The position numbers and the translations under genes are program-made. A stretch of DNA of 64,000 nt from an uncultured Pirellulales bacterium (lineage in GTDB: Bacteria; Planctomycetota; Planctomycetia; Pirellulales; Thermoguttaceae): the NCBI GenBank assembly GCA_938015445.1, contig CALLPE010000008.1:186001-250000 (forward strand). Direction: 5' to 3'. Below the pieces are notes generated by a model. That model was not told where the DNA came from. It saw only the letters and a list, made by a program, of their open reading frames with translations, and did not search any database. Of the stretch, positions 28,703-38,460 are shown one piece after another. How positions within the stretch are numbered: position 1 is the first letter of the stretch; each line of letters starts with the position of its first letter.

Positions 28703-31700
28703 TGGACGGGGAACTGCGCTACGAGTTGTTGGATACTATCGCCACGGGCGACTTCGCCACGGTGTTTCGGGCCCGGGACCGGGAACTGGGACGTGAAGTT
28801 GCCATAAAGCAAATTCATCCCCAGTTCCTCCACGACCAGCGCCAACTGGCCCGTTACTGGCAAGAAGCCCAACTGCTGGCCACGCTCCAGCACCCCCACA
28901 TCCTGACCATCTACGACATCGTGCGCTCCCGCGGCTGGCTGATCCTGGAGCTGATGCGCACCAACGTGAAGCAATTCGCCGCCGGGCGGCCGATCGAGTT
29001 GGATTTCCTTCGGGTGGTGCTAGTCAGCGCTTTGCAAGCCTTGGATTTCCTCCACCAAAATGGCGTGATCCACGGCGACGTGAAGCCCACGAACCTGTTG
29101 TTGGACTTTCAGAACCGCGTGAAACTGGGGGATTTCGGGCTGGCGCGCCGCGCCAGCAGCGAAGAAGGTTCGCTGGTCAAAGGCACCACCAAGTACATGG
29201 CGCCCGAGTTGGTCTCGGACCAATTCGGGGCGGTCGGGCCGGCCAGCGACCTTTATTCGCTGGGTTTTACGGCCTACGAGCTGCTCTGTGGCGACCAGTT
29301 CGAGAACCTGTTCCCCACGCTGAGCACTTACGGCCGCGACCGGCAGATCGCGTGGATGCTGTGGCACGCGGCGCCGGACATGCGGCTGCCGGAAATCTAT
29401 CGCGTGCTAGAAGGCGTTCCGCCGGAGCTTGCTCGGGTAATACAGCGGATGGTCGTAAAAGACCAGTCTCAGCGCTATCGATCGGCCAAGGAGGTGCTGC
29501 GCGATTTGCGTGCCGACGGTACGCAGCCGCTTCAGCTTCCGGCCGAAGACGAGCTGGCCCCGTTGGTCCAGCAGGAGGCCGCCGCCAAGCGCCGGCGGCG
29601 CATGCGTGTGGCGGCCATCGGTGCGATGGCTTTCTCGCTGATGCTGTGCGTGGCCTTGCTGTGGCCCAAACCACAATCTCCACCGGTCGAGGAAGAACGT
29701 CCCGAAATCGGAGTGGTCAGCAGGGTCTATCCAGATGACTGGGAGGTGGTGGTCACCACCGGCGAGGGCGACGCCAAGAAACCGACGAAAGTGAAGATCA
29801 GTCGCTTCGACCGCATCTTCATCAACGGCGAGCTGCACTTGTTGCGCGATTTGCTGGAAGGCGACCGGGTGGAGATCAAACCGGCCCGGGACGACCAAGG
29901 CAGGCGCATCCAGGAACTCTACGCCACGCGCCCCGAAGATCACAAAGGACGCATCAAAGCCCTCAAACCCGATGAAGGCGTGTTCACGCTACTGATCGAA
30001 GAAGGCAAAAAGAAAGGAAGCGAATTGGAGATTGCCGTTCCCCAGGATGCCAAGCTGAGCTTCAACGGTCGGCCCGATCTGGCCGGCAAGCCCGTGGCGC
30101 TGGCCATGCTGCAAATCGGAGATGAGGTGAGCGTCAAGCACGAGGGGGACGATCGGGGGGGCCGGCGGGCGCTGGAGTTGTCGGTACTGCGGGTGGTGCA
30201 GACTTCGGGCATACTGCGCGAGTTGGACGAAAAAACTGGCTTGGTCAAAGTGGAAGTCTCTCAGGACGGCCAGGCACGCGAGGTCGCGCTGCCGCTGGCG
30301 CGCAAGTGCGAAGTGACCCTCAACGACCGCACCACCATCGAGGAGCGAGCCCTGCGCCCCAGCGATTTGAAACCCGGCGACAAAGTCACCGTACATCACA
30401 ACACGCATATCGTCCGTGTTGAGGCTTACCGCGTATTGGGCGAAGGAGGCACGATCGCCCGGGTACATTTCGACGCCCGTACCATCGACGTGGTGCTGGA
30501 CGGCGGCGGCGAGAAAACATACGTCATCGGCCCGCGCTGCAAACAGATCACCCTGGGCGGCGAGCCGATCGACTTCACCGAGCTGCGCGACGGCGACCAG
30601 GTGGATGTGATCCACGACATGCCGGGTGTAGCCACCCCGGAGGCCACCAGCATCGCCGCCCGACGACCGGCCGACCCCAGCCGCTGGGCCATCCTCATCG
30701 CCAACCAGCAGTACGAAGACCAACGCTTGACCCCCATCACCCATCCGGTCAAAGATGCCACCTTGCTCCGCGACGCCTTGATCAAACGCTACAAGGTGCC
30801 TGACTTGCAGGCGGTGCTGTTGGCCGACGAGAGCCGGGTACACATCGAACAGACTGTTGCCAACCGGCTGCGGCAGGTGCCTGCCGAAGGGAAAGTGCTC
30901 CTCTATTACGCCGGTCACGCTTACAAGGACGATCAAGGGGTGGTATATCTGGCCCCCAAGAGCTTCGACCTAGCGCAAATGCCGCAGACTGGCATCGCCC
31001 TCCAGTGGCTGGTCGATCAGTTGGAAGCCTGCCCGGCAAGCCAGAAGCTGCTGTTGTTGGACTGCTGTCAGCCGGGCACGGGCACCGACCTGGCACGGCA
31101 GCCCTCGCCGGTCGAAATGCTCCAATCGCTTAAGGCTCCGCCCGGCCGCGCGCCACTGCGAACCGTCACGGCCATCGCCAGTTGCGGGCCTGGACAGCGG
31201 GCTGTGCTATTGGCCGAGAAAGACAACCACGGGCTGTTCGGCTGGGCGCTGGCCGAGGCCTATCGGGGGAAGGCGGACAAGAACTTCGACAACCTGCTGG
31301 AGCCGACAGAGCTATTCGCTTATTTGTCGGAAACGATGGCCGCCCAAAGCCAAGCACTGGCCGCCAAACAAACCCCCGAACTGATTCTGCCCGACCAACG
31401 TCCCCCTCGGCTGAGCGACGAGGCTAAAGTGGCGATTCGCAAATTGGCGGCCACTGTGCGCCAGGAAAAGATCGACCCGCTAGCCGCCCAAGATCAATAC
31501 ACCGAAGCCAACAGCCTTTGCGCCGGCGAGCCGGAAGCGAAATTGCTTTACGGTCTGGTGCAAGTGCGGCTACGGGACAAAGGGCGGGACGAGGCCATCC
31601 GCATATTCACCGAGTTGAAGGCCGAGCGCCCCGAGCTGCTGCTGCCGATGCAAGCCATCGCCTGGGTGCAATTCGAGCGTCGGGCTTACCGCGCTGGGAT

Positions 31701-32091
31701 GAGCGAATTGCAGGAGCTGGTGGGCAAGCTGCCCAAGCCGAAGAACCCCGATGACCCATATCCGCCGGAAATCCAGCGGCTATTGGCCTGGATCGGCCAG
31801 TTGCGCGAGTTCGCAGCCGAGGCAGCAGACCCCAGACTTCAGCCACCCAGCGACACGGTGACCGCCCTGGACGCCGCGGTGGCCGAACACGGCCCCAGAG
31901 CGCTCGAGGCTTATGAACAGGGCCGCCAGCGCACCCGCAAGCGCATCGCTGAGTTCGACGAACAAATCGCCAAAGCTGCTAGTGACGCAGTAGCTGCCCG
32001 TTTGAAAGTGGACCGCCAACTGCCCAGCCGCTACGTCGAGTTTCCCTACCAGGATGCGGTTCAACAAATCCTGGCCGGGTTGGATATGTGA
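28702..32091 (+). CDS. Membrane Ser/Thr kinase fused to a caspase-like (C14) protease domain
   Basis: 1129 aa; the ATG at 28702 overlaps the upstream stop (TGATG). Kinase domain (residues about 8-272): Lys36 (VAIK), Glu54, catalytic loop HGDVKPTN (Asp126, Lys128, Asn131), DFG 144-146, APE 167-169. The HRD Arg is Gly, so it is a non-RD kinase; the first glycine of the P-loop is Ala. Membrane helix about 302-321. Next come several repeated beta modules (about 335-650) with KPGDKVTVHH- and LRDGDQVDVIHD-type turns. A caspase-like domain (about 657-850) has YYAGHA with His739 and LLLLDCCQPG with Cys789 at the catalytic dyad positions. The C-terminus is TPR-like and helical. Likely phosphorylates Tad proteins, possibly creating the FHA ligand, and may cleave a target; both roles are inferred. 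Confidence 0.9.
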   Translation: MDGELRYELLDTIATGDFATVFRARDRELGREVAIKQIHPQFLHDQRQLARYWQEAQLLATLQHPHILTIYDIVRSRGWLILELMRTNVKQFAAGRPIELDFLRVVLVSALQALDFLHQNGVIHGDVKPTNLLLDFQNRVKLGDFGLARRASSEEGSLVKGTTKYMAPELVSDQFGAVGPASDLYSLGFTAYELLCGDQFENLFPTLSTYGRDRQIAWMLWHAAPDMRLPEIYRVLEGVPPELARVIQRMVVKDQSQRYRSAKEVLRDLRADGTQPLQLPAEDELAPLVQQEAAAKRRRRMRVAAIGAMAFSLMLCVALLWPKPQSPPVEEERPEIGVVSRVYPDDWEVVVTTGEGDAKKPTKVKISRFDRIFINGELHLLRDLLEGDRVEIKPARDDQGRRIQELYATRPEDHKGRIKALKPDEGVFTLLIEEGKKKGSELEIAVPQDAKLSFNGRPDLAGKPVALAMLQIGDEVSVKHEGDDRGGRRALELSVLRVVQTSGILRELDEKTGLVKVEVSQDGQAREVALPLARKCEVTLNDRTTIEERALRPSDLKPGDKVTVHHNTHIVRVEAYRVLGEGGTIARVHFDARTIDVVLDGGGEKTYVIGPRCKQITLGGEPIDFTELRDGDQVDVIHDMPGVATPEATSIAARRPADPSRWAILIANQQYEDQRLTPITHPVKDATLLRDALIKRYKVPDLQAVLLADESRVHIEQTVANRLRQVPAEGKVLLYYAGHAYKDDQGVVYLAPKSFDLAQMPQTGIALQWLVDQLEACPASQKLLLLDCCQPGTGTDLARQPSPVEMLQSLKAPPGRAPLRTVTAIASCGPGQRAVLLAEKDNHGLFGWALAEAYRGKADKNFDNLLEPTELFAYLSETMAAQSQALAAKQTPELILPDQRPPRLSDEAKVAIRKLAATVRQEKIDPLAAQDQYTEANSLCAGEPEAKLLYGLVQVRLRDKGRDEAIRIFTELKAERPELLLPMQAIAWVQFERRAYRAGMSELQELVGKLPKPKNPDDPYPPEIQRLLAWIGQLREFAAEAADPRLQPPSDTVTALDAAVAEHGPRALEAYEQGRQRTRKRIAEFDEQIAKAASDAVAARLKVDRQLPSRYVEFPYQDAVQQILAGLDM

Positions 32092-32414
32092 CCACCCTGT
32101 GCTTCCGCTCGGCGAAGGTGCGCGCCGCAAAGCTCTTGACGATTCCCGCGCCCGGAAAAAAACACTCTCGCCATAGCGCCGGAACATTCTGCGCACCGAC
32201 GACAGGCCCGGGCCAGTTGCTTGCAATCTCTAGTGCCGCGCTGATAATAACTGGCAGCGGTGTACACACCGGAGCGACATCCGGTGGCGTCCGCTGCAAT
32301 CTGTAGGGGAGCTGCGAATCGGTCGGGAAGCTTCCTGCGACCCCGGAGGTCAGGGCTTGTAGCATTGCGAGGCCAGAGGGTTCTATTCTTCGGACGCAAT
32401 CAGGAGATGGGCCA
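32092..32414. other. Intergenic stretch after the Tad locus
   Basis: 323 bp, no supported gene. No U-rich hairpin terminator was found after the kinase gene. A GGAGATGGGCCA element directly precedes the next start. Confidence 0.45.
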
Positions 32415-33899
32415 ATGAGCGAGACACTGAAACGGCGTGAGTTCATCCAGTTGAGCGTCGGCGCCGGCGCAATGTGCGCCGCCTGGCCAACTCTGGCGGC
32501 GATGGCAGCCAATGGGCAGTCGGCCAAGATCATCAGCCCGGGCTCCCGCAAAAGCAAGGTCAAAGTCGCCCGGCTTTTCCTGGGCAGACCCGGTGCCCAC
32601 TGGCCGCACCCCAAGCTGAACATGGACGACGAAGTGGCCGCGTACCGCAAACGGTTCGCGGAGTTTGCCAACGAACTTAAGGACGTGGAGTTTGTGGCCG
32701 ACCAGCTCCTGACCGAACCTACGCAGGTCGAGCCGCTAGCCGAGCAACTCCAGCAGGCCGACGGGGTGCTGCTGATCCACATTAACATGGGAATCGTCCC
32801 GATTTTGGAAGCGGTACTGAAGCTCGGCCGGCCGACCATGTTGTTTGCCGCGCCTTACTCGGGCCACGAGTGGACCCGCTTCGGTGCCATCCAGCAGTCG
32901 CCTCTAGGGGAGAGAATGTGCTGTGTTCTGACGAGCGACTACCGGCGATTGGTGCAGGCCATTCGGCCCTTCAGGGCCATTCATCACCTGCGCGAGGCGA
33001 AGATCCTTAACGTCACTGGGCGTGGGTTTGCCGCCTACGCTGAACAGGTCCGCAAGAAGTTCGGCACGGAAATAAAGCAGATCAGCATCGAGCAGATGCT
33101 CGAAGAGTGCAAGTCGATCGACGACGCCGCGGCCAAGGCGGAAGCCGACCGTTGGATCAAAGAGGCCACAGCCGTGGTGGAGCCGAAGCCCGAGGAAGTC
33201 TTCCGCTCGTGCAAACTGGCGCTGGCGTTCGAGAAACTGATGGACCAGGAACAGGCCACGGTGATGACCATGGATTGCTACGGCAGCGCGTTCAAGCCCA
33301 TTTGCCAGGGGTATGCTTTCCCCTGCGTAGGCTTTGTGCGGCTGAACGACATGGGGCTAGGCGGCATCTGCGAGTCGGACCTGCGCTCGGCCATGACGCA
33401 CATAATCATGCAGGGGCTGACCGGCCGGCCCGGCTTCATCAGCGATCCAACGGTCGACGAATCGAAAAACAGCATCATCCTGGCCCACTGCCTCGGTTCG
33501 CGGAAAATGGATGGACCGGACGGCCCGGCCGCGCCGTACAAACTGCGGACCATCATGGAGCGGCAGGAGGGGGTGGTGCCCCAGGTGACGATGCGTGTCG
33601 GCCAGAAGGTCACTCAGGCCATCTTGGCCACCATGGACCTGATGCCCTATTTCACCGGCGAGGTGATCGAAGTTCCCGACCTGGAACGCGGCTGCCGCAC
33701 GAAAATCAACGTCCGCGTCGATGGCGACGTCCGCACCCTGTGGAAGAACTGGTCGCACGGTCTGCACCGGGTGACCTGCTACGGGAACATCGTCGAGGAA
33801 CTCCAGCAGTTCTGCCGCTACATGAACATCACCCTGGTCGATGAAGCCGCCGAGCCGAAGCCTGCGCCGGCCACAGCGCCACCCGCCGCCAAAACTTAA
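32415..33899 (+). CDS. Tat-exported protein resembling L-fucose/L-arabinose isomerases
   Basis: 494 aa. The twin-arginine signal KRREFIQLSVGAGAMCAA (Arg7-Arg8) indicates folded export. The body shows alternating strands such as ADGVLLIHINMGIVPILEAV, and a C-terminal half with CQGYAFPCVGFVRLND and GLGGICESDLRSAMTHIIM. This recalls the sugar isomerase (FucI/AraA) fold, including the metal-ligand style CESD. Exported isomerase-fold proteins of unknown activity are common in planctomycetes. The tail is Ala/Pro-rich. Stands alone, convergent with the M16-like gene. The fold call is moderate; the reaction is unknown. Confidence 0.6.
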   Translation: MSETLKRREFIQLSVGAGAMCAAWPTLAAMAANGQSAKIISPGSRKSKVKVARLFLGRPGAHWPHPKLNMDDEVAAYRKRFAEFANELKDVEFVADQLLTEPTQVEPLAEQLQQADGVLLIHINMGIVPILEAVLKLGRPTMLFAAPYSGHEWTRFGAIQQSPLGERMCCVLTSDYRRLVQAIRPFRAIHHLREAKILNVTGRGFAAYAEQVRKKFGTEIKQISIEQMLEECKSIDDAAAKAEADRWIKEATAVVEPKPEEVFRSCKLALAFEKLMDQEQATVMTMDCYGSAFKPICQGYAFPCVGFVRLNDMGLGGICESDLRSAMTHIIMQGLTGRPGFISDPTVDESKNSIILAHCLGSRKMDGPDGPAAPYKLRTIMERQEGVVPQVTMRVGQKVTQAILATMDLMPYFTGEVIEVPDLERGCRTKINVRVDGDVRTLWKNWSHGLHRVTCYGNIVEELQQFCRYMNITLVDEAAEPKPAPATAPPAAKT

Positions 33900-34071
33900 A
33901 AGGCCGAAACGCTGTGCGACGTGTGCAACTCAGCGAGCCGAGTGTGCAACCTGGCTACACGCCAAGCCGCGCGCGAACCGACCTCGGCTCGACGGCGCAG
34001 TTTTCGCCTGAATAACGCAGCGTCTGCACGCGGCGTCTGCGCCGAGTCTGCGCCGACCAGACACAACGTCC

Positions 34072-35670
34072 CTATCGCTCGAACAGTTCGCTCACTGGCA
34101 CAATGCGCACGTCCTCGGCGCGTATCCGCAAGGGAAAAGTGGCGATGTGCTTGTCTTCGTCGAGTATCTGTTGCGGAACCGGCACAGGGTACTTGATGGG
34201 GCTGGGAAGGTCTTTGACCAGTGCGTCCTTCAGCGACTGAGCGTCGGTAGTGACGAACACGATGTGCATGTTCTGCCATTGCAAATGCTTGCGCACCGCG
34301 GCGTTGACTTGCTCGCGCGTCAGCGTCTTCATGCGCTGGCGGAAGCGCTCCAAGTGGCTCCCCTGGATGCCGTAAAACCGGTCGTCCAGTGCATATCCTA
34401 GCCGGGACATGGTATTCGGGGCGTAGTTGAGAACGAACTTGTCCAGGAAGTTGCGGGTCAACTCGAACTGCTGCTGAGTTAACCCTTCGCGCACCAGCCG
34501 GTCCAGTTCCCGCACTGCCGCCCGCAAGGCGAAGTGCCGGGCCTCGTGCGGCACCGGCCGAATCCAGATTTCGAAGATTTGCTGTCGGCGGCAAACGTTT
34601 TGCGGGGGCACAAGCAACTGTCCGCCGCGGGGAAAGTGCTCGATGTAGGAATAATCGCCATAGTTCAGACCGCGCCGTTCGCGGATTACCTGATACAAAT
34701 GGCTGCTGGAACTGCGATGCTGTCCCAGCCAAGAATTGGCTAGCGCCAGCGGATACCAGTCTTCCTGCCCGCGCAGTACCTCGATCGGAAAACCAAAACT
34801 GATGGCCGTAGCCGGCGCGTCCTTCTCGACGATCGTCACCCGCAGACCTTCGATCGGCCGGGGCCGAGGCGGTGGAGGTTGCTCCGGCCTTCCCGGCGGA
34901 AGTCGGCCCAAGTCTTCGCGCAGTCGCACCAGCAACCGCTTGTCGTAACCGCCGCCGATTCCTATTACCAGGTTTTCGCGGGTGTAATACTTGCGATAGA
35001 ACTGGCGCACGTCATCGACGGTCATATTCCGCAGCGCTTGGACGGTGCCGGCTGTCAAATGCCCGTAAGGCGTGCCAGCGAAAATCTCCTTATACAGCAC
35101 CGCCTTGCCAAGTTCCTCGTCGTTGGCCCAGCGGAGGGTGTTCTCCAGGTAGTTGATCGCTTCGCTGCGTAATCGCTCGAAGTCGTCTTGGCGGAAGGCA
35201 GGGTGGCAGATGGCGTCCAGCAGCAATGGGTAGTAATCTTCCAGATTGTCTTTGTGAACGCGGCCGGCGATGACGGTCATTTCGGCCGACGCCGACCCGG
35301 AATACTCCGCCGCCAGCGGAAAGAGCTTTTTGAGAATCTCGTCGTAGCCGTGTTTTTCGGTAGATGCTTCGGCGATCATCCGTGCCGTCAGCGCTGCCAG
35401 CCCTTCCTTGCCAGGCGGATCGTTCTGCGAGCCGACTTTGAACCATATCCGCAGTGAGACAGTTGGGTCTTCCGGCACCGGCAATTCGACGATTTGTTCT
35501 TCGGCAACGATTTGCTGAGCCCCCAGTGCCGCCGTGGTTGCCAAAGCCGCGCTGCATGCGGCAGTGGCCAGCGCCCACCACACTTGCCCGGGCACCGAAC
35601 CCAGATGTCCCCAAGAATGTACCCAAGATAGCAGCGCAAACATCAGATTGGCATGACAGTTGATGTTCAA
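34072..35670 (-). CDS. M16-family (pitrilysin-like) exported protein lacking the zinc motif
   Basis: 532 aa. The TTG start is supported by GGAGG 8 bp upstream. The N-terminus carries a hydrophobic export signal ending near ALGAQQ. The M16 fold is clear: VSLRIWFKVGSQNDPPGKEGLAALTARM, RSEAINYLENTLRWANDEELGKAVLY and YTRENLVIGIGGGY. At the position of the catalytic HxxEH the protein reads GLAALTARM, so the zinc ligands are absent. M16 proteins of this kind usually act as the non-catalytic partner of an active subunit. No active partner is encoded in the window. Confidence 0.85.
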   Translation of the reverse strand: MNINCHANLMFALLSWVHSWGHLGSVPGQVWWALATAACSAALATTAALGAQQIVAEEQIVELPVPEDPTVSLRIWFKVGSQNDPPGKEGLAALTARMIAEASTEKHGYDEILKKLFPLAAEYSGSASAEMTVIAGRVHKDNLEDYYPLLLDAICHPAFRQDDFERLRSEAINYLENTLRWANDEELGKAVLYKEIFAGTPYGHLTAGTVQALRNMTVDDVRQFYRKYYTRENLVIGIGGGYDKRLLVRLREDLGRLPPGRPEQPPPPRPRPIEGLRVTIVEKDAPATAISFGFPIEVLRGQEDWYPLALANSWLGQHRSSSSHLYQVIRERRGLNYGDYSYIEHFPRGGQLLVPPQNVCRRQQIFEIWIRPVPHEARHFALRAAVRELDRLVREGLTQQQFELTRNFLDKFVLNYAPNTMSRLGYALDDRFYGIQGSHLERFRQRMKTLTREQVNAAVRKHLQWQNMHIVFVTTDAQSLKDALVKDLPSPIKYPVPVPQQILDEDKHIATFPLRIRAEDVRIVPVSELFER

Positions 35671-36351
35671 TTTGTAAACCTCCGATCAAGACGGCAAAGC
35701 CAACAGCCGAGTTTACGGCAAAGTCTTGCAAAAACTCTTCCGGGCGCGCCGCCCGCCGGTTGATGGCTCCCGGTCCGACACGCGAACTTCGCCCGATGCT
35801 CCTACCAACGCTAGCTCGAAAGCCAACACGGAGAGCCGGTATGGAGAATTGTAACCTACCGGCGCCTGCGACAGAACATGCGCAGACGAGGCGTGGTGCT
35901 ACAGGTGCTCGCTGCGGGGGTGGCCGGGCGCTTGTTGTGTGAGCAGCTCGGCGCCCGCTGCGGGAGCAGGCGCACGCTTGCTGGTGGGGCAGGAGCACGC
36001 TTGCAGCGGGCGCAGCCGGGCGTTACTTGAAGCCAAGCCAGCACGTCCAGCGACAGCCGGGCGAGCCGGCAGGTTAAACCACGGCATAATTGCCGTTGCG
36101 CATCGGCGTGACGGTCGAGCATCACATCGCCAAACTTTTCTCATGCCTGGCCATCGCGGCATTGGGCATTTTGGAAGGAGGCAACAATCGAGCATTACAT
36201 TGCCGCACTCTTCTCAGCTTGCCCCTGCTATTTATATTGCCGATCTTGCTGGCAAAGAATCGGGCTGGACAACTCTGCGCGGGTCGATTATTTTTCCGGC
36301 CCTTATCCCATAGCGATCATTCTCGTCGCACTGCATTGTCCGGAGTGACGG
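35671..36351. other. Intergenic region upstream of flhA
   Basis: Divergent region between the M16-like gene and flhA. GC-rich duplicated pieces near 35960-36010 (GCAGGCGCACGCTTGC and GCAGGAGCACGCTTGC) and the longer repeat at 36114-36224 are the only structures noted. No supported ORF. Confidence 0.45.
36114..36224. repeat. Imperfect direct repeat of about 38 bp, 73-bp offset
   Basis: The copy at 36114-36152 begins GTCGAGCATCACATCGCC; the copy at 36187-36224 begins ATCGAGCATTACATTGCC. Both continue with a shared CTTTTCTCA/CTCTTCTCA stretch. Located 130-240 bp before flhA. Confidence 0.65.
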
Positions 36352-38460
36352 ATGGCTTCGGTCCTGGCACCTACTGCGCCCGCCGCGCCCACGGCATCGA
36401 GGCTTCAAGACCTCATTTTGCCGGTGGGAATAGTCGCCACGGTGTTGGTGATCGTGGTACCGCTGCCTGCGCAGTTGATGGACGTGCTGCTGTCGGCCAA
36501 TATCACTATTGCCATCGTAATGCTGCTAACGACGATCTATGTCCGTACTCCGCTCGAGTTTAGCATCTTCCCTTCCTTGCTGCTGGCAACCACGCTTCTG
36601 CGGCTGGTGCTGAACGTAGCCACTACCAGGCTGATACTCACCCGCGCAGGAACCGAAGGCCTAATGGCCGCCGGCGGTGTGGTGCGCACCTTTGGCGAGT
36701 TCGTTACCGGCGGTAGCACTGGCACCGACAAGATCATCGTCGGACTGATCATCTTTGCCATCATCGTGTTGATTCAATTTGTGGTCATCACCAAAGGGGC
36801 TACGCGCATCTCGGAGGTAGCCGCCCGATTCGCCTTGGACGGAATGCCAGGCCGACAAATGGCCATAGATGCGGACCTGAACGCGGGCGTTATCGACGAG
36901 CGCGAGGCCCAACGGCGCCGCGCCGAAATAACCCGACAGGCCGACTTCTTCGGCGCCATGGACGGTGCCAGCAAGTTCGTCCGCGGCGATGCGATTGCTG
37001 GCATTGTCATTACGCTGATCAATATCGTCGGTGGCTTGTTGATCGGAATGCTCGAGTTCGGCATGTCGCTCCGGCAGGCGACATCGGTGTTTACCACGCT
37101 GACGATCGGCGATGGGCTGGTCAGCCAAGTGCCGGCATTCTTGATCTCGCTGGCCGCCGGTCTGTTGGTCACCCGCAGCAGCACCGAGACCAATCTGCCC
37201 AGCGAGTTCCTCAGTCAATTGTTTTCCCGCCCACAAGCGTTGGCCGTGGCGGGCGGATTCCTGGGCATTTTGGTCTTCACCAGTTTGCCGCGCATACCGC
37301 TGTTGCTGTTGGGGGGCAGTTGCTTAGGAGCAGCTTTGGCCCTGAAAAGAAGCAGGGACCGGGTGGAGGCACAGGCCGCAGCCCAGCGGCGGGCTGAAGC
37401 CGCCAAACCTGCCGAGGAACGGGTAGAGGACTACCTGACGGTCGATCCGATGGAGATCGAACTTGGGGTCGGTCTGATCCGGCTGGCCGACCCGAAACGC
37501 GGCGGCGACCTGCTGGAGCGCATCCAGCGCGTGCGGCACAAAGTGGCCGCAGACATCGGCATCATATTGCCCAAGGTGCGCATCCGCGACAACATGCGCC
37601 TGGAACAGAACCAGTATCGTATCAAGATCGCCGACGTGCCGGTGGCCGACGGCGTGGTTTATCCGCATCTGCTGCTGGCTATTGGCAGCGGTTCGGCGGC
37701 CGGCAAGGTGCAGGGCATCGAGGTCCGCGAGCCGACGCTCGGCGCGCCGGCCGTGTGGATCGATCCGGCAAACCGCGATCAGGCCGAACTGCTTGGCTAC
37801 ACAGTAGTCGAACCTGGCGCAGTGTTGGCCACACATCTGAGCGAAACGGTCCGCAAACACGCCGACGAGCTGCTCACTCGCGACGCCGCCAAACACCTGA
37901 TCGACGAACTGAAACAACACTCCCCCACCGTGGTCAACGAGCTTATCCCGGGCGTAATGAAAATCGCCGAGGTGCAACAAATACTGCAAATGCTGTTGCG
38001 CGAGGGGGTTCCGATCCGACAGTTGGGCGCGATACTGGAAACACTGGGCGATTATGCTCCGCGAACAAAAGACCCGACACTGTTGACCGAATATGTCCGT
38101 CATCGGTTGGCGCGGACGATCTGCGCGCGTTACCGCGACAAGGACAATACGATCCGTGTAGTGACGCTCGATCCGGCTTTGGAGGACCGGATTCGGGCTG
38201 GTTTCGACCACAACGAGCATGGGTTGTTCATTCGCCTGTCGCCGCAGATGGTGGAGCGCATCTGCCGGGCGATCGGCCAGGAGGTGCAGAAGCTCACCGC
38301 CGAGAATCGACCAGCGATCGTGCTGGCGGGTCCGCAAATCCGTCCTGCGTTAAAGCAAATGACGGCCTCGCACCTGCCGCAATTGGTGGTGCTCAGCTAC
38401 AACGAAATCACGCGCGACACCCGCGTCGAATCGGTAGGGATGGTAACAGATACCACTTAG
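36352..38460 (+). CDS. flhA: Flagellar export gate protein FlhA
   Basis: 702 aa, the usual length. Forms the export gate of the flagellar type III apparatus in the inner membrane. The N-terminal half has about eight hydrophobic helices. The FHIPEP signature is intact (RISEVAARFALDGMPGRQMA followed by IDADLNAG). The C-terminal cytoplasmic domain (about 350-702) includes VTLDPALEDRI and VVLSYNEI near the end. GGAGTGACGG precedes the start. No flhB lies upstream; flhF follows after 254 bp. Distinguished from type III virulence homologues by the flhF/flhG/sigma28 context. Confidence 0.95.
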   Translation: MASVLAPTAPAAPTASRLQDLILPVGIVATVLVIVVPLPAQLMDVLLSANITIAIVMLLTTIYVRTPLEFSIFPSLLLATTLLRLVLNVATTRLILTRAGTEGLMAAGGVVRTFGEFVTGGSTGTDKIIVGLIIFAIIVLIQFVVITKGATRISEVAARFALDGMPGRQMAIDADLNAGVIDEREAQRRRAEITRQADFFGAMDGASKFVRGDAIAGIVITLINIVGGLLIGMLEFGMSLRQATSVFTTLTIGDGLVSQVPAFLISLAAGLLVTRSSTETNLPSEFLSQLFSRPQALAVAGGFLGILVFTSLPRIPLLLLGGSCLGAALALKRSRDRVEAQAAAQRRAEAAKPAEERVEDYLTVDPMEIELGVGLIRLADPKRGGDLLERIQRVRHKVAADIGIILPKVRIRDNMRLEQNQYRIKIADVPVADGVVYPHLLLAIGSGSAAGKVQGIEVREPTLGAPAVWIDPANRDQAELLGYTVVEPGAVLATHLSETVRKHADELLTRDAAKHLIDELKQHSPTVVNELIPGVMKIAEVQQILQMLLREGVPIRQLGAILETLGDYAPRTKDPTLLTEYVRHRLARTICARYRDKDNTIRVVTLDPALEDRIRAGFDHNEHGLFIRLSPQMVERICRAIGQEVQKLTAENRPAIVLAGPQIRPALKQMTASHLPQLVVLSYNEITRDTRVESVGMVTDTT

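Noticed and set aside
33896..34732. 278-codon minus-strand frame within the M16-like gene region
   Set aside because: It overlaps the M16-like frame, which has clear family sequence; this one is Arg/Ala-rich shadow.
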